A stretch of DNA of 64,000 bases. It comes from an uncultured Poribacteria bacterium (GTDB lineage: Bacteria; Poribacteria; WGA-4E; WGA-3G). The DNA lies in NCBI GenBank assembly GCA_951813545.1, contig OX638352.1, positions 3,116,835-3,180,834 on the forward strand, given 5' to 3'. The translations under genes were made by a program, and so were the position numbers. Shown here in pieces: positions 34,904 to 44,323 of the stretch; position 1 is the first letter of the stretch; every line of letters starts with the position of its first letter. The notes under the pieces are model-generated. The model saw only the letters and a program-made list of their open reading frames with translations. It was not told where the DNA came from and ran no database searches.

Positions 34904-36043
34904 ATGCAAACAACGAACCGCCATGCCGCCCAATTGCCCCGTTCAGATACGCCTCTTATCCGCGATGTTCCCCCGAGTAACACCGTTATCTTTCGAGGGG
35001 ACGGAGACCCCAAAATGCCTTCGACGATGCTACAGCGACTTGCTGAGTTCGACCAAAAATTTACGCTTAAAGAGGATAGCTATTCCTTGGGTGGCAATGT
35101 CGAGCAGCTTGAGAAAAAGTGTGCTGAAATGTTGAGCAAGGAGGCGGCGGTCTTCATGCCGACTGGCACACTCGCCAATCATCTTGCCATCCGGAAACTC
35201 TGCGGTGTCAAACCACGTGCGATAGTTCAGGAGCAAAGTCACCTCTACAATGACAGTGGCGATTGTTTAACGCGGCTCAGTAACATAAACCTCATACCCT
35301 TGGCAAAAAAGCGTCCGTATTTTACACTCGAAACATTGAAAGCAGCAGTAGAGCAGGCAGAGAGCGGAAGAGTCATCAATCCGGTTGGGGCGGTGATGGT
35401 CGAAAGCCCTGTGCGCCGCCAATCGGGTAAAATTATGCCGTTTGATGAAATGAAGGCGGTAACGGACTACTGCCGAGACAAACAGATTGGGAGCCATCTT
35501 GATGGCGCACGGCTCTACATGATGTCAGGTGCGACCGGCATTCCGCCCGCTGGTTATGCAGCGTTGTTTGATACAGTATATGTGTCGTTGTACAAATATT
35601 TTGGAGCACCGTTCGGGGCGATACTGGCAGGCACAGTTGAGTTCACGGATGGGTTGTATCACGACCGTCGTATGTTTGGGGGCGGGTTGGCATCAGCAAA
35701 CTTTGCGGCAGCGTTGGCACTTCAGGGCATAGACGGGTTTGAAGAGCGTTTCAATCGTGCTATGACACGGGCAAAAGCACTTTTTGATAAAATCAACACG
35801 CTGGAGAGTATCAATGTTGAACCTTTTGAGCATGGTTCTAATATATTTCCACTGAAGTTAAAATCAGATGTTGATAGTACATGTTTCGTCAAAATACTTG
35901 AAGAGCATTCAGTATCTGTATCCTCGCCAGATGGCGAACACGCCGGACGTATCATGCTTACTGTGAACCCAACTATATTACGTCAGGATATCCAACATCT
36001 ACGCTGCGCTTTTGAACGCGCTGTCAAAGAGAGCAAACGATGA
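34904..36043 (+). CDS. Threonine aldolase / beta-eliminating lyase family
   Basis: A 379-residue PLP enzyme. The ATG at 34904 is chosen over the open frame from 34862 because a strong AAGGAGGT lies eight bases upstream. DSYSLGGNVEQLEKKCAEML, FMPTGTLANHLAIR, SHLDGARLY (Asp200) and the PLP lysine Lys231 in VSLYKYFGAPFGAIL fit the threonine aldolase family, which splits L-threonine or similar beta-hydroxy amino acids into glycine and an aldehyde. Closely related lyases act on other amino acids, so the substrate is not certain. It is a single gene. Confidence 0.88.
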   Translation: MQTTNRHAAQLPRSDTPLIRDVPPSNTVIFRGDGDPKMPSTMLQRLAEFDQKFTLKEDSYSLGGNVEQLEKKCAEMLSKEAAVFMPTGTLANHLAIRKLCGVKPRAIVQEQSHLYNDSGDCLTRLSNINLIPLAKKRPYFTLETLKAAVEQAESGRVINPVGAVMVESPVRRQSGKIMPFDEMKAVTDYCRDKQIGSHLDGARLYMMSGATGIPPAGYAALFDTVYVSLYKYFGAPFGAILAGTVEFTDGLYHDRRMFGGGLASANFAAALALQGIDGFEERFNRAMTRAKALFDKINTLESINVEPFEHGSNIFPLKLKSDVDSTCFVKILEEHSVSVSSPDGEHAGRIMLTVNPTILRQDIQHLRCAFERAVKESKR

Positions 36044-36332
36044 ATAGATCACCGTATTGATACGCTACACGCTAAATAGGCGAGATGTCCTAACCGGGGT
36101 CCGCATTCGTTACCGAGAAGCGAAATCTCTCAATCCCAATTGCTGAGCACTAACATTCACTGCTATGTATTTTCCTACGGCTGATAACCCAAAATCTTAA
36201 CAGCCCAACTTTCGTCAAGGATTGCCCGCTTGCAAGGATAGGAGAGCTATGTTAGAATAACAAGCGTTAGCCAGGACAGCCGTGTCCGAATAAAACCTAT
36301 CAAATTTGATGAAATCAGTCTTGAGGTGAACA

Positions 36333-36716
36333 ATGAAGGAAACAATCGAATCCGAAATCCTGAAGGTTCTTGACACATGGATGGAAGCCTTTAATCGTAT
36401 GGATATAGTTGCATGGGAAAAAATGTTTCACTTTCCGCACTATCGTCTCGCTTCTGGTAACATGCGAGTCCTCAACAAACCGGGTGAGCAAGATGTGGAG
36501 AGAATAAGCAACAACCTAACCGCAAGAGGCTGGCACCATAGCGGCTGGGACAGACGCAACATTGTCCACGCCTCAGAATCCAAAGTACACGTTGACACGC
36601 AATTCACGCGCTATCGCGCCGATGATTCGGTCATTGTTTCCTACGAATCGCTCTATGTTTTAACCTACGAAGAAGGACGCTGGGGCATCAAGCTGCGATC
36701 AAGTTTCGCTTCGTAA
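36333..36716 (+). CDS. NTF2-like (SnoaL/DUF4440-type) small protein
   Basis: A 127-residue alpha+beta protein. VLDTWMEAFNRMDIVAWEKMFHFPHYRL is the typical first helix of NTF2-like folds and EGRWGIKLRSSF the last strand. Such proteins may be small enzymes or binding proteins; no catalytic residues can be assigned with confidence. TTGAGGTGA precedes the ATG. It lies between the aldolase and a sulfatase, all on the plus strand but with gaps of 190-290 bp. The gap 36044-36332 shows nothing recognisable. Confidence 0.75.
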   Translation: MKETIESEILKVLDTWMEAFNRMDIVAWEKMFHFPHYRLASGNMRVLNKPGEQDVERISNNLTARGWHHSGWDRRNIVHASESKVHVDTQFTRYRADDSVIVSYESLYVLTYEEGRWGIKLRSSFAS

Positions 36717-36908
36717 TAGGCAGCATCCAAATTTTTTGGACATCAAGAAAGGTTTTTAATTTATAAGTTCTTGGGCTGCGCTCCACTTCGTTACGCGCGG
36801 GTTCTTGATACATCTCAGCAGCCTGCAATAACGGCACAAGCGGATATACAGAGCGGATCGTTGTTTATTCAACTCACCTCACCGAACCGCAAGGTAAAAC
36901 TAAAAAAG

Positions 36909-38333
36909 ATGGATAGCACGATGACATCTCGACCCAATATCGTCCTCATTATGTGTGATCAGATGCGGTGGGACACCGCAGGATTCGCGGGTAGCCCGGT
37001 CGTTCAAACGCCACATCTGGATCGGTTGGCAGCGAGCGGTGTTTGCTTTGAAAACGCTTATTGCGCGTCGCCGGTCTGCTCACCGGCACGGGCAAGTTGG
37101 TTGACTGGACTCTATCCGCACGCTCATTTACAGATGCGGAATTATGGACCCAAAAGAATGGGCGAGTTCGGTGGTTACCTGCCTCACGACCGTATCACTA
37201 TCGGGGATGTGCTCAAACGTGCTGGCTATCGCTGTGGTATCGTTGGTCCGTGGCATTTGGGAGATGACCATCGCCCACAACACGGATTTTCCGATTTCTG
37301 GTGTACCTATCGTTATCTCGGAGACTATCCAGACCCATTGTTTGATTATTTTGAAACGGAAGGGGTCGAAAATCTCTATCGCTCAGGCGCACCGGGAATG
37401 ACGCAGTACGGAAATATCTTGGAATTTGGCACAATCACAGACCCTCGACAACAACGTACAACTTGGACAATCGACCGTTCGCTCGAATTTGTTCAGCAGC
37501 AGGCTGATACCCCGTTCTTCCTATTTGCGAGCATCAAAGATCCACACCCGCTTGTCTTGGTGCCGCCGGATCTGCCGGGACGCTATCGCGAAGAAAAGAT
37601 GCCGCTATCTCCATCGTTACGTGATTCGCTCAATGGGAAGCCCGAATTTCAAAAACGAGGAAAATTTCGCATCCCTGCAACCGTCACTGACGCTGAATTC
37701 CGTCGAATGATGACTTACTATTACGCCTTAATCACGCATATCGACGACCAAGTTGGGAGGCTATTGAATGCACTTGAGGGCACAAATACGGTTGTAGTGT
37801 TTATGAGTGATCACGGCGAGTTACTCGGCGACCACGGCTACACCGAAAAGTGTTTGATGTATGAGGGTTCGGTGCGGGTGCCGTGTCTGCTCTCTTGGCA
37901 GAACCATTTGCCTTCCGGTTTCCGAGTCACAACACCTCTGGCGGGCGTGGATCTGATGCCGACCTTGCTGAGTTTCGCGGGGCAGGCTCCAGAAACACCG
38001 ATTGATGGACGATCCGTTGCAGGAGCGATTTTGAACGGGCGACAACCGGAAGGTCAACCGATCCTCGCCGAAATCGCTAGTTTTGATGCGATCTATCACA
38101 ACGCCGATGAACCAGAAGAACTCGCAGCGCATGTGATGATCAAAGATGGTCACTGGAAATATGTTCGCAACCGCTTCGATATTGATGAGCTGTACGATCT
38201 AAAGACCGACCCAAACGAAATGCAAAACGTTGCTGATCGTCCAGAACATCAGAACCGTATTGCGCGGATGCGCCAGCAGATCGCTGAGATGGTTCGCCGG
38301 ACAGGTCCCGGTCCTTATGCGTGGTGTTTGTAA
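36909..38333 (+). CDS. Type I (formylglycine) sulfatase
   Basis: The frame is open from 36771, but the family N-terminus begins at MDSTMTSRPNIVLIMCDQMR, so ATG 36909 is chosen; it is preceded by ACCGCAAGG, the same leader motif as in the 2314-7331 cluster. The product has 474 residues. The modified-cysteine motif is C-S-P-A-R at 57-61 followed by ASWLTGLYPH; FMSDHGELLGDHG contains metal ligands. A sulfate ester hydrolase with unknown substrate, cytoplasmic by lack of a signal peptide. It is convergent with the GH32-like gene, whose stop lies 8 bp away. Confidence 0.93.
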   Translation: MDSTMTSRPNIVLIMCDQMRWDTAGFAGSPVVQTPHLDRLAASGVCFENAYCASPVCSPARASWLTGLYPHAHLQMRNYGPKRMGEFGGYLPHDRITIGDVLKRAGYRCGIVGPWHLGDDHRPQHGFSDFWCTYRYLGDYPDPLFDYFETEGVENLYRSGAPGMTQYGNILEFGTITDPRQQRTTWTIDRSLEFVQQQADTPFFLFASIKDPHPLVLVPPDLPGRYREEKMPLSPSLRDSLNGKPEFQKRGKFRIPATVTDAEFRRMMTYYYALITHIDDQVGRLLNALEGTNTVVVFMSDHGELLGDHGYTEKCLMYEGSVRVPCLLSWQNHLPSGFRVTTPLAGVDLMPTLLSFAGQAPETPIDGRSVAGAILNGRQPEGQPILAEIASFDAIYHNADEPEELAAHVMIKDGHWKYVRNRFDIDELYDLKTDPNEMQNVADRPEHQNRIARMRQQIAEMVRRTGPGPYAWCL

Positions 38334-38341
38334 CCACAATC

Positions 38342-39832
38342 TCACCAAGGGTTGGTTGCATCCATCTCCCATTTGATGATCTTTCTGACTGCAATCCGCC
38401 CACCTTCGCAAAACAAGCGTACCTGTTTGCTATCGGATCGCATCGGATAAACCCGTTGGACAATGCACACCTCAGCATTGACAAACATTTCAATTACCGA
38501 TCTGTCAACGAAAATATCAAGTTCAAGGACTTGGTCGCCTTCTACTGCAAACGGCACTGTTTGCTTGAACTCTTCAGATTTTAACACTTCACCCCCACAA
38601 CGGTATGAAAGCGTCTTGTCATTACTCGCATTTTCAAAATCAACAACGAAGGCTTGCTGCTTCATATCGTAACGAATCACCGTTTCCTCCTCAAGATCCG
38701 GTGAACAGAACAGTTTCAACCCAAATTGCTGAGCGGAATATGGTTCTATCGCCAACTTCAGTTCCATGCAGTCCGAAGCAAGTCCTTCAACGGTAATCTC
38801 CTGTCCTCCTTCTAAAAACAGATCTTCGGATCGAAATGGATTGTATCTCAAGGATTGTAATTCTGAAACTGGCTCAATGTTTAAACGGTTATCCGATGTG
38901 GGTTTTAGGTGCCAAGGCAGCGTCATAATGCTGTGCCAGCCATATTTGTCTGCGTCGCGGGCATCAGCGATCCACCCCCAAAAGAGGCGTCTGCCTTTAT
39001 CGTCAATGAGGGTTTCGGGACCAGAGAGCATACTGCCGAGACGGCTGAGTTGTCCGTTAATTTCCGGATGGAAGGTTTTATCCTCATAGTGCCCTATGTA
39101 ATACTGGCATTTGTTGAAGGGGTGATGGGTGTGCATCAACAGCATGTGTTTCTCTCCAAAGCGGAAGAAGTCGGAGCAGGCACAATCTTCAGTCTCCGCT
39201 GTCCACCTACGCGAGGATTTATAGAAGGGACCGACATAATCCCATTCCTTGAGGTTTTTTGACTTAAACAGACTGGTCGAATCGCCCTCATAGCCGGGAC
39301 GATGGTTTTTATTGCCGATTAAGGCGTAATAGGTGTCACCCTCTTTCCAGCCACTCGGATCGAAAATCACGCATTCGGGGAATTCGTCCGTACCGATTGG
39401 AATCACTGGATTTTCCGCCAACGGGGTCCAGTGTGAGAGATCGGCATCATGACATTGGTAAATACAAATTCCCCTTCTGGGCATATTGGTGATGATTGTA
39501 GGAGGTTCAACCCCTTCCATGATGTCGCCGCTATTGAAATAGTCGCCCTTCTTGCCTTCAAGCGGCTCGTCAAGATACGCTGTGTGATAGATCCAATGCA
39601 GCAGATCCCGACTCGAAATGTGTTGCCAGCTCGAAAAGTCTCTCTCATCGGGACCATTTCTTATCTTTTGTAGGTAGCCGATATGATACCTACCGTTGAA
39701 GAAGGTCGCGCCGTTGATGTCGTTCCAACGACCTTGTGGCGGTAAGAAGTGATATTTCGGTCGAAATTTATCGGCGATCATCTTTTCTCTGAGTTGATAC
39801 GACTCCATTAAAAAATCATCATAAGTACGCAT
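38342..39832 (-). CDS. GH32-like glycoside hydrolase (beta-fructosidase family)
   Basis: A 496-residue protein with a five-bladed propeller plus C-terminal beta-sandwich as in GH32. Asp38 in GRWNDINGATFF stands at the nucleophile position of the classical WMNDPNG motif; CVIFDPSGW (Asp158) replaces RDP; EDCACSDFF (Glu215) replaces WECPDFF. The motifs are divergent, so activity on fructans or sucrose is not certain. FVDRSVIEMFVNAEVCIVQRVYP is the conserved sandwich segment. No signal peptide, hence cytoplasmic. The DUF6785 membrane-protein gene lies 43 bp upstream on the same strand, suggesting coupled uptake and hydrolysis. Confidence 0.82.
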   Translation of the reverse strand: MRTYDDFLMESYQLREKMIADKFRPKYHFLPPQGRWNDINGATFFNGRYHIGYLQKIRNGPDERDFSSWQHISSRDLLHWIYHTAYLDEPLEGKKGDYFNSGDIMEGVEPPTIITNMPRRGICIYQCHDADLSHWTPLAENPVIPIGTDEFPECVIFDPSGWKEGDTYYALIGNKNHRPGYEGDSTSLFKSKNLKEWDYVGPFYKSSRRWTAETEDCACSDFFRFGEKHMLLMHTHHPFNKCQYYIGHYEDKTFHPEINGQLSRLGSMLSGPETLIDDKGRRLFWGWIADARDADKYGWHSIMTLPWHLKPTSDNRLNIEPVSELQSLRYNPFRSEDLFLEGGQEITVEGLASDCMELKLAIEPYSAQQFGLKLFCSPDLEEETVIRYDMKQQAFVVDFENASNDKTLSYRCGGEVLKSEEFKQTVPFAVEGDQVLELDIFVDRSVIEMFVNAEVCIVQRVYPMRSDSKQVRLFCEGGRIAVRKIIKWEMDATNPW

Positions 39833-39875
39833 ATTTCACCTTTCTTTGTTCAGAATTCCTTACATCTACAAACCT

Positions 39876-41852
39876 TCAGTCCAGCAGGATGCGATAGCCG
39901 GTTTGAACGCCGGTTATCATCCCAACGATCGACCAGAGTCCGGCGCATGTCATCTCACCGAGGATCAATCCAAGAAACAGCGGGCGCGCCTCTCTATATG
40001 CCCTGAATCCTCCGTATTTCATAATGCCATATTTCAGAAGATAACCGAGCAGGATGGAAAACCATAACTTAAACGATGCCCAAGAACTTAGCATTGTGTA
40101 TCCGATCGGATGAATGGGCCACCATACAAATACTTTTCTCATCCACATCAATCCGATTGTAAAGGCACTACCGAAAAGCGTAAAACCGGTATTCGTCCAA
40201 TCGGTTCCCATCGGAGGACTGGTAAGAATGGCACCCAACCAGCGCACTCCACCGCTACCTCCCGTATGCACGTATAACGCCCCGTGTTGATAGCTTACTT
40301 TTAGCACAGCGTAATATGAGACGAGCAACCCCAGTACCATCGCCACTCCCATCGCTGTGAGGAGTCTACGCCGATTAGTTCTGACTGCGTCCGCTGCCTT
40401 CAGTCCGTTCATCACATTCGGCATCATAAACTCTCTCAGGTGCGAGGTCAAAGCGGTGGGTTGCATGAACAGCCACGTTGTCGTCGAGGGTGTCATGTGT
40501 GCCGTTCCAAGTGTCGTGAGGAAAAAACTCTGCGGTGAAAATGAGGGATTGATGAAAGGGATACCACCATTGATAATCTGCCATGTCAAGGCGATAAATA
40601 CGCCAACCGAAAAGATCACAAAGAGTGCCGCAAATCCGGGTGACATTCCCATCAGATGGCTCAGGTATATCAAGAGGGATACACCCCCGATCAGTCCAAA
40701 GACTGTCAGCCAGGCGGGCATCGGTTCGTTCTCGGCAACAGATTGCGAAGAGCTGTGTCCAAAGCCACTTAAAAATAATTGCTTGATGTGTCCCTTCGCT
40801 TTGAAAAGTGCCCAAACCCCAAGCGTTAGACACGCGCCCGCTTCTTGCGCGGCACTGAACGAATACGCCGTCCATTTTACACCGGGACCCTTCGTAATTA
40901 AAAAACCGAGCATGCTACCAATAAGACATTGTAGTTTGAAAAACAAAAAGAAAAACCAGAGACTGAATGCAACCTCAAGTGTGAGAAGATAGCTAAATCC
41001 GACCATCGACATCAACACAACGATCTGAAAGGGTCTCAAGGCGTTAAGCGGTCTACCGACGAGAAACGGATCGAGCCAAAATCGGACGGGAATATCTGGC
41101 ACAGTGGGGAAATACGCATGAAGCCCATTCAGGGTATGGATAAACGCTGGTATAGCGAAGCCGATCCACATCTTTCTGCTTTTGAAGAATGAATTGACAA
41201 TGCCGGACCGATGGACAGAGACTTCCACAGGCAGTTGAACGAGTGGAAATGTGCATTTCTCATATTCGACCCACTGTTTTCGGAGGACCACAGCGAGGCA
41301 AATCATAACGAAATAGGCGGTTAAAACATACAACGCCCACATTAAGAGCGGTTTCAGCCATGGACCCCAAGGGATCCTCTCGCCAGCGGATACGCCTTCA
41401 TAGAAGGAGGTAATCGCTACCTCATCTCGCACGACACGCCATTCGGGGATATATTGGAAGAAAAGCGATCGCCATTCGTTCTCTGGGGTAGCAAAATAGT
41501 TGTAAGCCACGAAAGCGGACAATGCATCTCGCATCATCCCCGATGAGGGGATACCCGCGACGGCGATCATGATGCACCAGATAACGATGAGTTCTTGGGC
41601 GGAAAGGGCAAGTTTGGGATGCAGGGACCTTAAGATGGAATTAACAACCAGTGCCAAGATAGTCAGGACAAAAAATGGGGCAAGCGGAAAATGACCACCT
41701 GCCAGAAAGGTGTTACGAATGACAAAATCATTGTAGGGCGCGATCAAACATTCTAAGACAGCCAAGGCAATGCCGATAATCAACGCCCTTTTTGACCACT
41801 CGGTTTGATATTGGGTTCGTGTGGAGAGCACGTTACCCGTATCACTTCCCAT
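39876..41852 (-). CDS. Polytopic membrane protein, DUF6785/DUF6784 type
   Basis: A 658-residue protein with about 12-14 predicted membrane helices and a short hydrophilic N-terminus. Typical segments are ALSAQELIVIWCIMIAVAGIPSSG, FATPENEWRSLFF and YGGFRAYREARPLFLGLILGEM. It is a paralogue of the protein at 52222-54165, sharing PENxWxxLF, LSxGELLVIY-like and GGxxAxRxAxPFFLGLILG segments. The family resembles oligopeptide-transporter-like membrane proteins, but transport is not demonstrated. It precedes the GH32-like gene, so a substrate importer is a reasonable guess. Confidence 0.82.
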   Translation of the reverse strand: MGSDTGNVLSTRTQYQTEWSKRALIIGIALAVLECLIAPYNDFVIRNTFLAGGHFPLAPFFVLTILALVVNSILRSLHPKLALSAQELIVIWCIMIAVAGIPSSGMMRDALSAFVAYNYFATPENEWRSLFFQYIPEWRVVRDEVAITSFYEGVSAGERIPWGPWLKPLLMWALYVLTAYFVMICLAVVLRKQWVEYEKCTFPLVQLPVEVSVHRSGIVNSFFKSRKMWIGFAIPAFIHTLNGLHAYFPTVPDIPVRFWLDPFLVGRPLNALRPFQIVVLMSMVGFSYLLTLEVAFSLWFFFLFFKLQCLIGSMLGFLITKGPGVKWTAYSFSAAQEAGACLTLGVWALFKAKGHIKQLFLSGFGHSSSQSVAENEPMPAWLTVFGLIGGVSLLIYLSHLMGMSPGFAALFVIFSVGVFIALTWQIINGGIPFINPSFSPQSFFLTTLGTAHMTPSTTTWLFMQPTALTSHLREFMMPNVMNGLKAADAVRTNRRRLLTAMGVAMVLGLLVSYYAVLKVSYQHGALYVHTGGSGGVRWLGAILTSPPMGTDWTNTGFTLFGSAFTIGLMWMRKVFVWWPIHPIGYTMLSSWASFKLWFSILLGYLLKYGIMKYGGFRAYREARPLFLGLILGEMTCAGLWSIVGMITGVQTGYRILLD

Positions 41853-41876
41853 ACCGCTATTTTTCCCATTTTTTGT

Positions 41877-42156
41877 CTATTTGGGGATTTTAAATTTTAC
41901 CTTGAAATCTTTATCTCTTCCCAGACGATAGCGAGTTTCTCTTGTAGACTGCGCTCCGTCCAATTCTGGGGCTTTGTCAACTTTGATCCATGCCACCATC
42001 GAAAAATCTTTGTCATCGCCAACATCAAGGTTACCATCGAGCGGGGAACCAATATCAATAGCTAACCAGTTGGTCTCTAACGACCTGACTCTCAGCAGGA
42101 TTCGTCTGCAGAACCAAGATCGCCAGAGCCAATACCAAAGTAACCTTTGTGTTCAT
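41877..42156 (-). pseudogene. Remnant of a secreted LamG-type protein gene
   Basis: On the minus strand an ATG at 42156 with AGAGGA upstream starts a signal peptide (MNTKVTLVLALAILVLQ) and the first mature residues ending in RDQLVSY before a stop at 42055. In another frame, from about 42062 to 41877, the sequence continues with VGDDKDFSMVAWIKVDKAPE, a strand pattern typical of LamG domains. The natural partner of LVSY in this family is WSFD followed by about 50 residues, so an internal deletion with frame change is the simplest reading. The remnant ends 25 bp before the DUF6785 gene. Confidence 0.55.
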
Positions 42157-42563
42157 TTGGGTTGTCCTCTCTTGAGTTGTAGAAACCTCGTGTAGTTATG
42201 TTGTTATACCGAGTTCATTATAGGGGGTAATACACGGAAAAGTGCAACAGCGAAATACCTTCGCTACAGAGGTATTCAGTTGTCAGCAAATAGTCGTCAG
42301 CAAAGTGCACCACTCTTACAAACATTGGGGTTAAAAATCCCTCCCACAAGGAATCCTAAAATCGTGCCGGTGAAAACCGGAAAATGCTAAAAAATGAATA
42401 ACTCTGTGAAAATTGGTTATTGATTAAGCGAGGGAACTGTGCCATAATAATACTGAGAAATGCTATTGCGTTGGCAGCAATGGTACACACGCCATAGCGA
42501 GTATGTGTTAATATTGCCAATTGGCAACATCCTATTGACCGTTCACAGTAACAGGAGGGACAG
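42157..42563. other. Divergent intergenic region
   Basis: About 400 bp with no gene-like frame. The AGGAGGG ribosome binding site of the next gene lies at 42551-42557. No promoter can be named with confidence. Confidence 0.5.
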
Positions 42564-44306
42564 ATGGATAACGAAGTCATGAGCAATGAAGAGAATTATG
42601 CTTTTGATGTGGCAGGCTACCTACACATTCCGGGTGTCCTAAGTCCAGAAGAAGTGGCAGCACTGAACGAGGCATTAGACGCGGTTGAAGATAGTGAAAT
42701 GCTGTTAGGCGGAGACAGTCCTCACCGCGAATTGTTCCGCGACCTACTGGTCCAGCCTAAATTGGTGTGGTATCTGAACCAGATCGTGGGACACGGCTTC
42801 CGACTCGATCAAGCCCCTCAATTGTTGGGGCAGCGAGAAGGTGAAATAGGGACAACACTCGTCGGTGGCGATGAACCGAGAAATCCGTCCTTGGCATATC
42901 GCCAACAAAACGGTCAGCGGCGTTGTCAGGGCGTGAAAGCGATCTGGGCATTGGAAGATGTCGCAGAAGGGGCCGGTGGATTGGTTGTTGTTCAGGCAAG
43001 CCACAAGAGCAATGTTGAAACGCCCGACGATTTGGCGACCGGCGTTGATGATATGGGGTTGGCGGTGCAACCGGTACTGAAAGCAGGGGATCTGTTTTTA
43101 ATCGCGGTGCCTACGCTCCAAGGCGTTCGACCGTGGAAAGACGAGCCGAAAAGGTTATTGACTTATTGGTATGCCGCGCGTGCCGCTGTTCAATCCAATC
43201 CAGTTGGACCTTATTCCGAAACCGAGTCTTTACCAAGTTGGGCGGATGAAGCAACGCCAGCGCAAAAGGCGGTCATGTATGTTCCCGGGTATAAGGGTTC
43301 AAGTCCGCCACCGGTGTTAAATACAGACAGCGAAGAGACGTGGGTGGAGGAAGACACATCCATCGTTCATCCATCAATTTATATCCGCGACCCAGAGTCT
43401 GGCATTGATGAGAAAGAGTTTTACTTTTGGGATCTGAATGGATATCTGGTGGTGCGTGGGGTGATGGATGAGCAGTGGCTGGCAGAAGCCAATGAGGCGG
43501 TGGATAAATTCCAGGATCGGATCGTTGTAGGCGAGGAACTGGCGCGCGGGTCAGTAAGCCAAGCTGGCACCGGTCGTCCGCTCCTACCGGGTTTGTTAGA
43601 CTTACCAGCACCTTATAACGCACCGTTTCGACGCATGATTGCGCACCCTGCTGTGGTGCAGCGAATGAATTGGATGGGTGGTAGCGGCTATCGCATGGGT
43701 GGTGCGACCGTATTCTGCGCTGTTGAAGGGACATCGGGACACTCACTGCACGATGGCAATGAACCGATGACCCCCTCACGCGGTTATTATTTTAAGAACG
43801 GACGCAGTTATGCTGAGACCGTCACGATTACATGGCAATTACGGGATGTCGAGCCGGAACTGGGCGGTTTTGCGTGTGTGCCCGGTTCTCACAAGACGCA
43901 GTACTCGATGCCACGCGGGATTCGGACGTGTGATGACACGATGGGTTTGGTGGTACAACCCGTTATGAAGGCTGGAGATGTGCTTTTCTTTATGGATGGC
44001 GGTTGCACACACGGTGCCTTAGCGTGGAAGAATCCAATTCCCAGACGTGGGGTCCTGATTAAGTATCAGTCGAAAAATGTCAATTGGGGCGGTGGTGTGA
44101 TTGATCCGCAAGATCGGTGGGGTGATATGGTCGAAGATATGACCGAGGAACAATTCGCTGTCATGCGGGGACCTGAACGGGATGGCCGTCACCGAACTGT
44201 ACCGCGACTGGTTGTGCAGGATGGACAGGTGTCCGTTACCTACGATCCAGAAGGGGATAGTTATGCATCAAAGCATCGACGAAAACCCGGTGAAAAACGC
44301 GAGTAA
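42564..44306 (+). CDS. Double PhyH-domain protein with a degenerate first domain
   Basis: A 580-residue protein made of two PhyH-like domains. Domain 1 (about 10-210) keeps GYLHIPGVLSPEEVAALNEAL, WALEDVAEGAGGLVVVQASHKSN and the overall fold pattern, but has TLVGGDEPRNP where the metal-binding His should be and VPTLQGVRPW where the distal His should be, so it is probably inactive. Domain 2 (about 285-510) keeps His396 in HSLHDGNEP, VPGSHKTQY and distal His483 in GGCTHGALAWKNPIPRRG. The HDG arrangement differs from the canonical HxD, so the metal site may be two-His. The start at 42564 is set by AGGAGGG six bases upstream. The creatininase-like gene follows 17 bp downstream, likely one operon. 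Confidence 0.82.
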   Translation: MDNEVMSNEENYAFDVAGYLHIPGVLSPEEVAALNEALDAVEDSEMLLGGDSPHRELFRDLLVQPKLVWYLNQIVGHGFRLDQAPQLLGQREGEIGTTLVGGDEPRNPSLAYRQQNGQRRCQGVKAIWALEDVAEGAGGLVVVQASHKSNVETPDDLATGVDDMGLAVQPVLKAGDLFLIAVPTLQGVRPWKDEPKRLLTYWYAARAAVQSNPVGPYSETESLPSWADEATPAQKAVMYVPGYKGSSPPPVLNTDSEETWVEEDTSIVHPSIYIRDPESGIDEKEFYFWDLNGYLVVRGVMDEQWLAEANEAVDKFQDRIVVGEELARGSVSQAGTGRPLLPGLLDLPAPYNAPFRRMIAHPAVVQRMNWMGGSGYRMGGATVFCAVEGTSGHSLHDGNEPMTPSRGYYFKNGRSYAETVTITWQLRDVEPELGGFACVPGSHKTQYSMPRGIRTCDDTMGLVVQPVMKAGDVLFFMDGGCTHGALAWKNPIPRRGVLIKYQSKNVNWGGGVIDPQDRWGDMVEDMTEEQFAVMRGPERDGRHRTVPRLVVQDGQVSVTYDPEGDSYASKHRRKPGEKRE

Positions 44307-44323
44307 TAGGAAAGGGGTATCGT

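Noticed and set aside
42564..43200. First PhyH domain as an active oxygenase
   Set aside because: Neither the HxD nor the distal His is present in the expected segments.
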